Of a DNA stretch of 64,000 nucleotides, positions 24,460 to 32,296 are shown one piece after another. The first letter of the stretch is position 1; each line of letters begins with the position of its first letter. This DNA comes from Sarcodiotheca gaudichaudii (taxonomy: Eukaryota > Rhodophyta > Florideophyceae > Gigartinales > Solieriaceae). The position numbers and the translations under genes are program-made. Location: the NCBI GenBank assembly GCA_032355985.1, contig JAUKVZ010000003.1, positions 124,001 through 188,000 of the forward strand, in the 5' to 3' direction. Below the pieces are notes generated by a model. That model made no database searches. It was not told where the DNA came from and worked only from the letters and a program-made list of their open reading frames with translations.

Positions 24460-25248
24460 TCAGGCGCGGCGTCGGCGCCCGGCAGCCAGACCCGCAATGC
24501 CGAAGACAGCGATCGCACCAGGAGCGGGGACTTTCTCGAAGTTCACGAATTGGGGTATAGCGCCGCCACCGTCTTGCTGGGTGAAAATAATGAAGGAGCC
24601 ATCGAATACTTCGCTCTCATATGTCCAGATACCGCCGCCGCCGCCCACGAAGCTCCCAAGGTCGGCGCCGGCGTCGAGCCCCAGTGTCGTGAACTGACCG
24701 ATGAATACGGAGAAACCATCCGGGTCAGGCGTGGCGACGTTCTGACCATTGTCACCACCTCCATTGAACCAGCCTCCCTGAACTCGGCTCGGAAGGAACG
24801 CGAAAAGCGGATTGGTGGAGGTCGTGTCATTGACGCCATTGAGATTGGTCTTGTTGCCCAGACCGACATACGTATCGACGCTGAGTCCAGGAACGAGGCC
24901 GATGAGCGTTGTGCTCGGAGGCCGATCGCCGTTGACGGCATTCTGGTAGAAGGTCGCGCCCTGGTTCTTGCCATCGGCCATATTGATGCCGAATGTATCA
25001 GTTTCGTTGAACTGCCCAACCGACAGAACCTTGTTGACGGCGTTGCCGGTATTCCCTGTTTCACCAACATTATCGAAGCGCGCGTAGAAGTTGAAGACGC
25101 GCAGTCCCTGCCCGCCTGGATCCGCCGCGGCCTCATCGGCAGGATCAATGATCTTATCTTCCTTGATGTCAAAACCGACGAAATCAGCATGCGCCGAGGC
25201 GGCCAGAACAACGGAACCGACCAGTGTGATCAAGAGTGAACGTCTCAT
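24460..25248 (-). CDS. PEP-CTERM-like secreted protein, paralogue A1
   Basis: 262 residues from ATG 25248, with GGAGGG upstream; the in-frame extension to 25353 has no supporting features. The signal peptide is RRSLLITLVGSVVLAASAHA. Family blocks include FDIKEDKIIDPADEAAADPGG, LRVFNFYARFDNVG, TLIGLVPGLSVDTYVG, GGWFNGGGDNGQNVA and FIGQFTTLGLDAG. The tail is VPAPGAIAVFGIAGLAAGRRRRA. The body matches the 22208 paralogue, yet the 3-prime end and downstream hairpins match the 25972 paralogue, which suggests recombination between copies. Confidence 0.83.
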   Translation of the reverse strand: MRRSLLITLVGSVVLAASAHADFVGFDIKEDKIIDPADEAAADPGGQGLRVFNFYARFDNVGETGNTGNAVNKVLSVGQFNETDTFGINMADGKNQGATFYQNAVNGDRPPSTTLIGLVPGLSVDTYVGLGNKTNLNGVNDTTSTNPLFAFLPSRVQGGWFNGGGDNGQNVATPDPDGFSVFIGQFTTLGLDAGADLGSFVGGGGGIWTYESEVFDGSFIIFTQQDGGGAIPQFVNFEKVPAPGAIAVFGIAGLAAGRRRRA

Positions 25249-25467
25249 GGTTTCCCTCCAGGTAAAAACGAAAGATCTGCTCTGCGCGTGGCATGTCCAG
25301 TGTGCACATGCGCTCGGCAAACATCCAGATTCGATACAGTTGGTGTCGCACACATCGGAGAGCGCGCTTGCGGCGCCATCAGGACGCTGTGAGCCAGGCC
25401 TACCGAGATTCCGATTGCGCCATTGAGCTAGCCGCGCCGCCAGCGGTCACGAGCTCCAGTCGCTGCC

Positions 25468-25581
25468 TCAAGAACCAGCGCGATGCGTGAATTCCCTGAG
25501 GTTGAATGCGGTGAATCCTGCGCAAGCGCGCATTACGACGGCTCCGATGAACGGAGCGGACGGGCAAGAACGACTTGTCAT
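25468..25581 (-). pseudogene. Possible truncated remnant of the paralogue family
   Basis: A 37-codon frame begins at ATG 25581 with a good ribosome site (GGAGGG, about 6 bases before). The product includes APFIGAVVMRACAGFTAF and then NLREF, which loosely follows the family start (signal peptide, A-F-I-G-I-x-V-R-E-D). The reading stops soon after and no further family blocks are seen before 25248. It may be a decayed sixth copy, or chance similarity at a signal-peptide-like stretch. Confidence 0.25.
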
Positions 25582-25879
25582 GGTGACCCTCCAGACCTTG
25601 CGCGGCGATGCGCCTTGGATTGCGCATCTCCATTGATGAGCAAGGCCCCCAAGCACTGATCCGCGAACGTGTCCCCAGCGGTCATGCTAGCGAACAGCTG
25701 ATCCCGGTATGGATCGTTCAGGACTCCCAATCGGACATGCGAGCCGCGAATCCAGTCATGTGCGTAGTTGACGTGAAGGTGGTGATTCGGGCGGCGCTTG
25801 AAGGCGCATTGTGTCAGCCGACTGTTCGGCTGTCAGAGGGTCGGAGCCAGGAGTTGCATGCCGCCCCCGCGCGCAAAAA

Positions 25880-25916
25880 CAACACCGGCGAGCATGAAGC
25901 TCGCCGGTGTCGTTGT
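25880..25916 (-). terminator. Intrinsic terminator after paralogue B1
   Basis: CACCGGCGAGC (25883-25893) pairs with GCTCGCCGGTG (25899-25909); the stem can be extended by ACAA/TTGT across a small bulge. On the minus strand the hairpin is followed by TTTTTGCGC. It is the same hairpin as at 24369 with a different loop. It serves the gene 25972-26775. Confidence 0.82.
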
Positions 25917-25923
25917 CTCATAT

Positions 25924-25943
25924 GAGGCCGGAGAGGCGGCCTC
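25924..25943 (-). other. Small 3-prime hairpin, copy 2
   Basis: GAGGCC (25924-25929) pairs with GGCCTC (25938-25943) around GGAGAGGC. It is the partner of the hairpin at 24413, with one compensatory base-pair change, and lies between the stop at 25972 and the terminator. Confidence 0.55.
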
Positions 25944-25971
25944 TTAGTGACTTATCAAACCCTCACGGGCA

Positions 25972-26775
25972 TTAGGCGCGACGTCGGCGCCCAGCGGCCA
26001 GACCAGCAACGCCGAACAGAGCCAGCGTACCGGGCGTGGGGATCTTGGCGAAGGTGATGTTGTGCGGGGTCGCACCACCACCCGGCGTCTGCGTGAACAG
26101 CGTGAAGCTGCCCTTGAAGACGTCGTTGTGCCAGGTTGTGTCAGCATTGCCATTGAGGCCATCGCCTTCACCGGACGAAACGCCGGCATCCAGACCGAGG
26201 ATACCGAACTGGCCGATGAACACGTCCCACGTGCCCTTGGCAGCGTTGAACGTACCAGCGTTGGCGCCACCCTGGAAGTTGGAACCACCGGAGTTGAACC
26301 AGCCGCCGAAGACCGCGTCAGCAGTGATGCCGAAGTCGGGGTCGGTGCCGGTCGTGTCGGAGATACCATTCAGGTTGGCTTTGTTGCCGATGCCGACGTA
26401 GGTGTCCTCGGCGAGGCCGGGGACGAGGTCGACGAGAACGGAGTTCGGAGGCAGGTTGCCATTGCCGGCGTTCTGGTAGAACGAGGCGCCGGCGTTACCG
26501 GTCTCCTTGTTGATGCGGAAGTTCGAAACCGCGTCCGGCTGACCGATCGAAATGACGGTGTTCGCCGAAGCCGGGTCCTGAACGTCCTCAACAACCTGCT
26601 CATCAAACTTGGCATAGAAGTTGAAAACACGGAAGCCCATACCACCCGGATCGATGACCGCGAGGTCAGCCGGGTCGAGGGTCTTGTCCTCACGGACTTC
26701 GATGCCAATGAAGGCCGCCGAAGCGGAGCCCGCCACGAAGGCAGCGCCCGCCACAGCAATAAGGTTACGGATCAT
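25972..26775 (-). CDS. PEP-CTERM-like secreted protein, paralogue B1
   Basis: 267 residues from ATG 26775. A-rich sequence with AAAGGAGAG upstream suggests strong translation. The signal peptide is MIRNLIAVAGAAFVAGSASA. Family blocks are EVREDKTLDPADLAVIDPGG, FRVFNFYAKFDEQ, DVQDPASANTVISIGQPDAV, LVDLVPGLAEDTYVGIG, GGWFNSGGSNFQGGA and FIGQFGILGLDAG (cited for their positions). The tail is IPTPGTLALFGVAGLAAGRRRRA. It is the first gene in the direction of transcription of the five-gene array and is divergent from tyrS. Function unknown. Confidence 0.83.
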   Translation of the reverse strand: MIRNLIAVAGAAFVAGSASAAFIGIEVREDKTLDPADLAVIDPGGMGFRVFNFYAKFDEQVVEDVQDPASANTVISIGQPDAVSNFRINKETGNAGASFYQNAGNGNLPPNSVLVDLVPGLAEDTYVGIGNKANLNGISDTTGTDPDFGITADAVFGGWFNSGGSNFQGGANAGTFNAAKGTWDVFIGQFGILGLDAGVSSGEGDGLNGNADTTWHNDVFKGSFTLFTQTPGGGATPHNITFAKIPTPGTLALFGVAGLAAGRRRRA

Positions 26776-27101
26776 TTGGGAAACTCTCCTTTTTTTCTTC
26801 CTCTCCCGAAGGGGAGATCGCACCGGTGTTGCGGACCGGTACATGTTTCCCGACGCCACATCACACAATCCATCCATAAACTACCTGAACCCAGGGCCCC
26901 ACGGAAGTCGAGTTTTCCGAATTTGCGGCCTTTTTGCGTCAGGCTGACCGCACCAACACCCCTTCTTCAACCCGCACAAGTTCTCCCGAAACCCGGGCTT
27001 TCCCAGATTAACACTCCGGGTGGTTCAGCCCGTCACCGGCGCGATCCAATCGCCGCTCGAGGCTCCGGCATCCCGTCCCCGACCGGGGTATCTTTCCGCG
27101 C
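26776..27101. other. Divergent region between paralogue B1 and tyrS
   Basis: This region contains the upstream sequence of both genes. Read on the minus strand it has two hairpins, ACCGG/CCGGT near 26831-26849 and CTCCC/GGGAG near 26801-26814, followed by an A-run and a ribosome site next to the ATG at 26775. They may be 5-prime leader structures; the plus-strand side shows nothing notable. Confidence 0.4.
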
Positions 27102-28385
27102 ATGAGTCACTTCCTCGACGAGCTCCGCTGGCGGGGGCTGCTGCATCAGACCACCGACGACAAGGCCATCGAAACGCATCTCGCCCCGGGAGCGCCCGTC
27201 AGGCGGGCGTACGCCGGCTTCGATCCAACGGCTGATTCCCTCACCATCGGGAATCTGATCCCCATCAAGCTGCTCATGCACCTTCAACAGGCCGGGCACG
27301 CGCCGGTCGTCCTCATGGGAGGCGGGACCGGGCTTATCGGCGACCCCTCCGGAAAGTCCGCCGAGCGCCAGCTCATGACCCGCGAGGTCGTCGAGGCCAA
27401 TGTCCGAGCCCAGCGCGCCATTTTCGAGCGCCTTCTGGACTTTGAGGGCCCCGCGGCCGCACGGATCGTCAACAACGCCGACTGGCTCTGCGACCTGGGC
27501 TACATCGAGGCGCTTCGCGATATCGGCAAGCACTTCTCAGTCAACATGATGATCCAGAAGGACTCGGTGCGCGATCGCCTGCACGCGCGCGAACAGGGCA
27601 TCAGCTACACCGAGTTCAGCTACATGATCCTGCAGTCCTACGACTTCCTGCATCTTCGCAGATCCATGGATGTCAGCGTGCAGCTCGGAGGCTCCGATCA
27701 ATGGGGCAACATCGTCGGCGGCGTCGATCTGACCCGTCGTGTCATGCAAAAGGAAGTATTCGGACTTACCGCGCCGCTCGTCACCAAATCCGACGGCGGT
27801 AAGTTCGGCAAGACCGAAGAGGGCGCCATCTGGCTCACTGCAGAACGCACATCGCCCTACGCCTTCTATCAGTTCTGGCTGAATACGGATGATGCGGATA
27901 TCGCACGGTTCCTGCGGTTTTTCAGTGTCATGCCGCAGGACGAGGTCGAGTCACTCATTGCCTCACACGAGAAGAATCCCGGCGCGCGCGAAGCGCATCG
28001 GGCGCTGGCCAGTCACATGACGGGTCTTCTGCACGGAGACGCCGCGGCCAAGCATGCCCAGGCCGCGGCCAGCGCCTTGTTCAGCGGCGAGGTCGCCCAG
28101 CTTGATGAGAAGACGCTCGATGAGGTCTTTGCGAATGTGCCTTCGAGCGACCATCCGCGCAGCGATCTTGATGGCGAAGGCGCCCTGCTCATCGATCTCA
28201 TCGCCGAGACGACGCTGGCGAAAAGCCGGCGGGAGGCGAAGGAGTTCCTCGCCAATGGATCTGTGAGTGTCAATGGCGAAAAGGTCGCCGCGAACAAGCG
28301 GCTGACCACCGAAGATCTGCTGCATGGTCGCGTGGCGCTGCTGCGGCGCGGCAAGAAAACGTGGCATGTGACCCGCTGGCGCTAG
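27102..28385 (+). CDS. tyrS: Tyrosyl-tRNA synthetase
   Basis: 427 residues, the usual size. The class I signatures are present: GFDPTADSLTIGNLIPIK (HIGH region) and KSDGGKFGKTE (KMSKS equivalent). The tyrosine pocket residues follow in GISYTEFSYMILQSYDF and VQLGGSDQWGNIVGG. The C-terminal S4 RNA-binding domain shows AKSRREAKEFLANGSVSVNG. It charges tRNA-Tyr. It stands alone, divergent from the PEP-CTERM-like array. Confidence 0.96.
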   Translation: MSHFLDELRWRGLLHQTTDDKAIETHLAPGAPVRRAYAGFDPTADSLTIGNLIPIKLLMHLQQAGHAPVVLMGGGTGLIGDPSGKSAERQLMTREVVEANVRAQRAIFERLLDFEGPAAARIVNNADWLCDLGYIEALRDIGKHFSVNMMIQKDSVRDRLHAREQGISYTEFSYMILQSYDFLHLRRSMDVSVQLGGSDQWGNIVGGVDLTRRVMQKEVFGLTAPLVTKSDGGKFGKTEEGAIWLTAERTSPYAFYQFWLNTDDADIARFLRFFSVMPQDEVESLIASHEKNPGAREAHRALASHMTGLLHGDAAAKHAQAAASALFSGEVAQLDEKTLDEVFANVPSSDHPRSDLDGEGALLIDLIAETTLAKSRREAKEFLANGSVSVNGEKVAANKRLTTEDLLHGRVALLRRGKKTWHVTRWR

Positions 28386-28551
28386 GCTGAGCGAGCGCAG
28401 GGCGGGATCGCGGGCTATTTGCCCCATTTCGTTCTCGCATCTCGCCTTGATTCGGGGAATAATGCTCTGCAGAGAGCAAAGGGCCAGGTCGCACGCGGCC
28501 TCTGCGCAGTGCGCAGCTATTGGCCGCGCTTTGAGTGAAAGGAGTTCGCTC

Positions 28552-28998
28552 ATGCCTCGAGTCGAGAATCTTCTCTCCAGCAAGCATGCAACGAATCGAT
28601 CGGACGTGGTCAGCGTCTCGGGTGAGACGACGGTGTTCGACGCCGCCCGCCTCATGAACGAGCATCACATCGGCGCCGTGGTCGTGACGGAGGATAAAGA
28701 TCGCCTGATCGGGATCTTCACGGAGCGCGATGTGATGACGCGCGTCGTGGCCGGTCGGAAGGATCCGGCGACCACGAAGGTCGGCGACGTGATGACGACG
28801 GAAGTCGCGGTGTGCGATCGGTTGGCGCCGCTTGATGATCTGCGCGCTCTGATGCGCGAAAAGCGGATTCGACATGTGCCTGTCGTGGAGGAAGATCGTG
28901 TCATCGGCATGATCTCGATCGGCGATCTGAACACCGCCGAAGTCAAGGTCATGTCCGAGACCATCAGCTATCTCGAACAGTTCATGTACAAGGGCTAA
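28552..28998 (+). CDS. Protein of two CBS domains
   Basis: 148 residues from ATG 28552, with AAAGGAG upstream; in-frame codons before it are unlikely to be used. Two CBS modules make up the whole protein: FDAARLMNEHHIGAVVVTED ... LIGIFTERDVMTRVV, then VGDVMTTEVA ... ALMREKRIRHVPVVEEDRVIGMISIGDL. Such stand-alone pairs bind adenine nucleotides and regulate partner enzymes; the partner here is not known. It is 165 bases after tyrS. Confidence 0.92.
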   Translation: MPRVENLLSSKHATNRSDVVSVSGETTVFDAARLMNEHHIGAVVVTEDKDRLIGIFTERDVMTRVVAGRKDPATTKVGDVMTTEVAVCDRLAPLDDLRALMREKRIRHVPVVEEDRVIGMISIGDLNTAEVKVMSETISYLEQFMYKG

Positions 28999-29010
28999 GC
29001 GCTTTGGCGC

Positions 29011-29712
29011 TTACTTGAGTTCGACAGACCAGTAGGCGTTGTCCAGGAACGCCTTCCATGTCGAATATCGCTCTTGCCCCAGGCGAAGGCTGATCAGCGG
29101 ATTGCGCCGTGGCTCAATCGGCTTGCGAATCAGCTTCATGGAAGCCTGTGATGGCGTGCGCCCGCCCTTGCGAGCATTGCATCGCACGCACGCGCACACA
29201 AGATTGCGCCATGATTCGCCGCCGCCCTGTGAGCGCGGTGTCACATGATCAAGCGTCAGTTCGCTCGTCGGGAAGTGATGGCCACAATACTGACAGCGGT
29301 TGCGATCACGAGCGAACAGATTGCGCCGGTTCAGCTTCACCTGCTGCCTGGGCATGCGGTCGTATCCGAGAAGCCTGATGACGCGCGGCACGGCGATCTC
29401 TGAACTGACGGTGCTGACCCAGTCCTGCCCCCCCGGCTCCAGCTGACGCTGCAGCTCGCTGATCTCGGCCCAGGATTCAAAGTCGTAGTTGAAGTACTTC
29501 CCGTCTTCGACGTGGATGACTTCGGCCATGTCGCGGAAAAGCATGGTGAATGCGCGTCTTGCTGAGATGACGCGCAGCGCGACATAAAGCTTGTTGAGAA
29601 CGAGAACTTTGCAGTCGAGCCCGGAAGCGACGGCGGCGATCGTCTGCGCTGAAGCCATGGGCTCCAACGCTGGATGCCTCTTTCGGCCGCGTCTTGCAGG
29701 ACCGGCTGACAC
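29011..29712 (-). CDS. HNH endonuclease
   Basis: 233 residues from GTG 29712, chosen because AAGGAGG sits seven bases upstream; an ATG at 29658 is the alternative. The first half (KVLVLNKLYVALRVISARRAFTMLF, WAEISELQRQL) is typical of a stand-alone HNH family seen in cyanobacteria and planctomycetes. The nuclease core is at the C-terminal half: C-x2-C (CQYCG), LDHVTPRSQGG with the general-base His, W-x-N-L-V, and C-x2-C (CVRCNARKGG). Its target is unknown; no mobile element or restriction partner is adjacent. Confidence 0.85.
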   Translation of the reverse strand: MSAGPARRGRKRHPALEPMASAQTIAAVASGLDCKVLVLNKLYVALRVISARRAFTMLFRDMAEVIHVEDGKYFNYDFESWAEISELQRQLEPGGQDWVSTVSSEIAVPRVIRLLGYDRMPRQQVKLNRRNLFARDRNRCQYCGHHFPTSELTLDHVTPRSQGGGESWRNLVCACVRCNARKGGRTPSQASMKLIRKPIEPRRNPLISLRLGQERYSTWKAFLDNAYWSVELK

Positions 29713-30079
29713 GTCAACGCCTCCTTCTCATGGAGCGCCGGATGGCGCCCTCGATCCGGCGGACGCAGCCTCGGAGCACGGCGTTCGCCGGTTGATCGCA
29801 CAAACAGTACCCGAGCAATTGGGGTCGATCAATCGGATCTTCGGCCCTTCGAGCCCCTTCTGTTGACCGGTTCACACTTCGCTTGCGCTTCGCTGACGCC
29901 TTCTTCTCAGGTTGTGACGGTGATCGGGCGTTCACGGGCGCTGCGCACAGGGACGTTACCGGTCGCTCTCATCGGAGGCCGGTGCGCACAAAAAAAACGA
30001 CCCGGCGCATGGCCGGGTCGCGAAGAATCACATCCGATATTCGGCGATCAAACGCGTAGCGCGAAGATCCCGAACAGTC
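29713..30079. other. Intergenic region
   Basis: It contains the HNH gene start region and the terminator at 29988-30020. TGCGCAC near 29942 and GTGCGCA near 29983 could close a longer hairpin. No gene is convincing. Confidence 0.4.
29988..30020 (-). terminator. Intrinsic terminator of the protease gene
   Basis: CGACCCGGC (29998-30006) pairs with GCCGGGTCG (30012-30020) around a five-base loop. On the minus strand the stem is followed by TTTTTTTT, a textbook intrinsic terminator 60 bases after the stop at 30080. Confidence 0.92.
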
Positions 30080-31996
30080 TTACGGGCACGGGCCCCAGGT
30101 GCCGATCAGGTCCGCCAGTTCCGCGGCGCCGTAGGGATTGCCCCACTGACCGATGAGCACAGCAAGATCCGCCGAGCCGACGGAACCGTCGAAGTTCAGG
30201 TCATACGGGCAGGGCGGGCCATCGCATTCATCCGGCACGCCATTGCCGTCCATGTCGTTGTTCGAGCCGGCGTTGATGGTCAGCGTGTAGTCGCCGCCCC
30301 AGCCGCTCGTCTTATAGAAGCGGATGTAGTAGGTGCCGGGAGCGACATTCGCCGAGACACTGCCGGAGCCGCCGGACAGGAAGTCCGTATCGAGCGGCAC
30401 GCCGGCGTCATTGACAAGCTGCATATCCGCGTTCATGTCGCCGGTGTCGAATGAAGCGCTGGCGCTGACAACGCCCGGAGCGCACGTCTGGAACTCGAAC
30501 CAGTCGTCGAAGTCCACCATGATCAGGTTCTGCGCGGCGCCGATCTGCAGCGGAGGCGCTTCAGGCCTGCTGTCGTTGTCTTCGTAGCTGTCATCCGGCG
30601 TGATCTGGCTGAGGAATCCATTGATCGTCGTCCACGGGCCGGACATCTTCGGGCCGTAGTGATTCCAGCTCGAAATCGGTGTGGTGCAGTTGGGCGTCGC
30701 GCCATTCCAGCAGATGCCGGTGAGGGCGCCGATCGTCTGATAGTTGGAGTTGAGCAGCGGAGCGCCGGATGAACCACCCGTGACCTCGCCTGTGGCGACA
30801 TCCCACAGATGCGCGACGGCGGTCGAGTTGCAGATCGGGCTGCTTGAGGTCGTCGTGCCGCTGGAGTAACGCTTCCAGCTGCCGCCCGGATGATGAATCA
30901 TGTGGACGGTGCTGCCGATCGAGGGATTGGCGTTCGTCGCGGCGTTGAAGCCCTGGCCGTCATCCGGATCGCTGTTGAGCCGCATGAAGGAATAGTCACT
31001 GAATCCCGAGCCGGCGAGGAACTGAGCGCCGGCGATGGAGGGACGCGAGCCGAGCGACGGCACGCTGCCGTTGCAGGTCGTCGTGCCGTAGAACCAGCTT
31101 GTGACGACGGTGTTCGCCACGGTCTGATTGCTGACGCAGTGATTCGCCGTCCAGAACCAGCCGGCGAACGTGTTGGGGTCGGCGTCATTGAGCAGCGAAC
31201 CGGTGCAGAGGAACGATCCGCCGTCGACGAAGGTGTAGCGACCGACCGAGTCACGCGCGATGATCTGATCGTTATCCATCAGATCGATGAAGCAGTTGAC
31301 GTCGACAAAGCCGCAGGGCCCGCCGCGTTCGGTGGCGCCGCCGCCAAGGCCCGGCGCGTCCTCGAAGATGTCGACGTAGATCTCGGAGATCTCATCAATC
31401 TTGAAGGTGGGCAGGCCGTTCTTCGGGTTGTTCGTCTGATACTCGATGAAGACGCGATCACCGGCCATCGGCGGCGCCCAGAACTCGCCATCGCCGATCG
31501 GGCCGCGGCCTTCGACGTAGACCGCCGACTCATTCTCGCTGCCGCGAATCAGCAGATACGAATCGAGCGGCAGGTCGATATCCGTCACGTGCAGTCGAGC
31601 GCCGAAGCTGCCGTCAAGCTCGATCATCATGCGCCAGACGAGGCCGCCATCCTCAGTCTTGAGCCACTGACCGTGGCGCGCCGTATCAATGACGCCGGAA
31701 GGCATCGCGCGATTGACGCCGACGCGAAGGGACATCCGTCCGTTCTGCGCCGCCGCATGATCCTCCTGCCAGAGCGCGTTCATGTCGAGAGCGCCGAAAC
31801 GCACGACCGCGCGATCAGGAAGCAGATCACCGCTGCGAAGGTTTGTGAATGTCTTCATGGCCGGGGCAGGCACGGCCGAGCGATCGACGATCGGCCCGCG
31901 TTCACTCGGGTAGGTCACAACCTGAGCGAGCGCCGAATGCGCAGTCAGCGCGAAGCCCGCCGTAAGGACGACGGAAGTCAGACAACGAGTTCCCAT
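30080..31996 (-). CDS. Secreted trypsin-like serine protease with PPC domain and dockerin-like tail
   Basis: 638 residues from ATG 31996; AGGAG is eight bases upstream, better placed than for the ATG at 32002. The signal peptide is LTSVVLTAGFALTAHSALAQ. An N-terminal ~200-residue beta-rich region precedes the protease, whose triad is visible as H in WTANHCVS, D in SGFSDYSFMRL and S in GGSSGAPLLNS. A pre-peptidase C-terminal (PPC) domain follows (DSYEDNDSRPEAPPL, YYIRFYKTSGWGGDYTLTI). The end is a dockerin-like DLNFDGSVGSADLAVLIGQWG. Likely an extracellular protease displayed by its tail. Confidence 0.88.
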   Translation of the reverse strand: MGTRCLTSVVLTAGFALTAHSALAQVVTYPSERGPIVDRSAVPAPAMKTFTNLRSGDLLPDRAVVRFGALDMNALWQEDHAAAQNGRMSLRVGVNRAMPSGVIDTARHGQWLKTEDGGLVWRMMIELDGSFGARLHVTDIDLPLDSYLLIRGSENESAVYVEGRGPIGDGEFWAPPMAGDRVFIEYQTNNPKNGLPTFKIDEISEIYVDIFEDAPGLGGGATERGGPCGFVDVNCFIDLMDNDQIIARDSVGRYTFVDGGSFLCTGSLLNDADPNTFAGWFWTANHCVSNQTVANTVVTSWFYGTTTCNGSVPSLGSRPSIAGAQFLAGSGFSDYSFMRLNSDPDDGQGFNAATNANPSIGSTVHMIHHPGGSWKRYSSGTTTSSSPICNSTAVAHLWDVATGEVTGGSSGAPLLNSNYQTIGALTGICWNGATPNCTTPISSWNHYGPKMSGPWTTINGFLSQITPDDSYEDNDSRPEAPPLQIGAAQNLIMVDFDDWFEFQTCAPGVVSASASFDTGDMNADMQLVNDAGVPLDTDFLSGGSGSVSANVAPGTYYIRFYKTSGWGGDYTLTINAGSNNDMDGNGVPDECDGPPCPYDLNFDGSVGSADLAVLIGQWGNPYGAAELADLIGTWGPCP

Positions 31997-32296
31997 TTGC
32001 ATTTCTCCTGACACCGCCCGGCTCCACACCGATTTCTCGCGCTAGACGATGCTCATGCTTTGATGAACGATTTTTCTGTCCCAATCACGGCCCGGGGCTG
32101 CACGAACCGCGCCCCGCTGCACAGTCCGATACCCAGCGCGCAGCGGGCCCAACCCGAGGATAAACGATGAAGGGGCCGATTCAAGATGTTTTGGGAGCGT
32201 CGAGGATGATCGGCGCGTCGGATAACCCGATTCCGTCGCGTGCGGCATCCCTCAAGGTGGCGGAATGTGGCCGTCTTGCGCGAGGCCTCGCCTCAA
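31997..32296. other. Intergenic region
   Basis: It holds the upstream region of the protease and the downstream region of purH. GCGAGGCCTCGC near 32278 is palindromic. No gene or strong terminator is seen. Confidence 0.35.

Larger units (their letters stand above)
25249..25971. other. Intergenic region with possible fragment of a sixth paralogue
   Basis: This is the longest gap in the array (723 bases). It holds the upstream region of the gene at 25248, the 3-prime hairpins of the gene at 25972, and a possible short fragment at 25468-25581. Otherwise no gene is supported; the plus-strand frames here look like shadows. Confidence 0.4.

Noticed and set aside
26062-27105. 347-codon plus-strand frame
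   Set aside because: Antisense to PEP-CTERM-like gene B1; a similar shadow lies over A1 at 24358-25239, which reflects the paralogy of the real genes.
29011-29712. HNH nuclease as part of a defence or mobile system
   Set aside because: No restriction, toxin or transposition gene is adjacent, and its N-terminal half fits a common stand-alone chromosomal family.
30890-32011. 373-codon plus-strand frame over the protease
   Set aside because: Antisense to a protease with a full catalytic triad and signal peptide.
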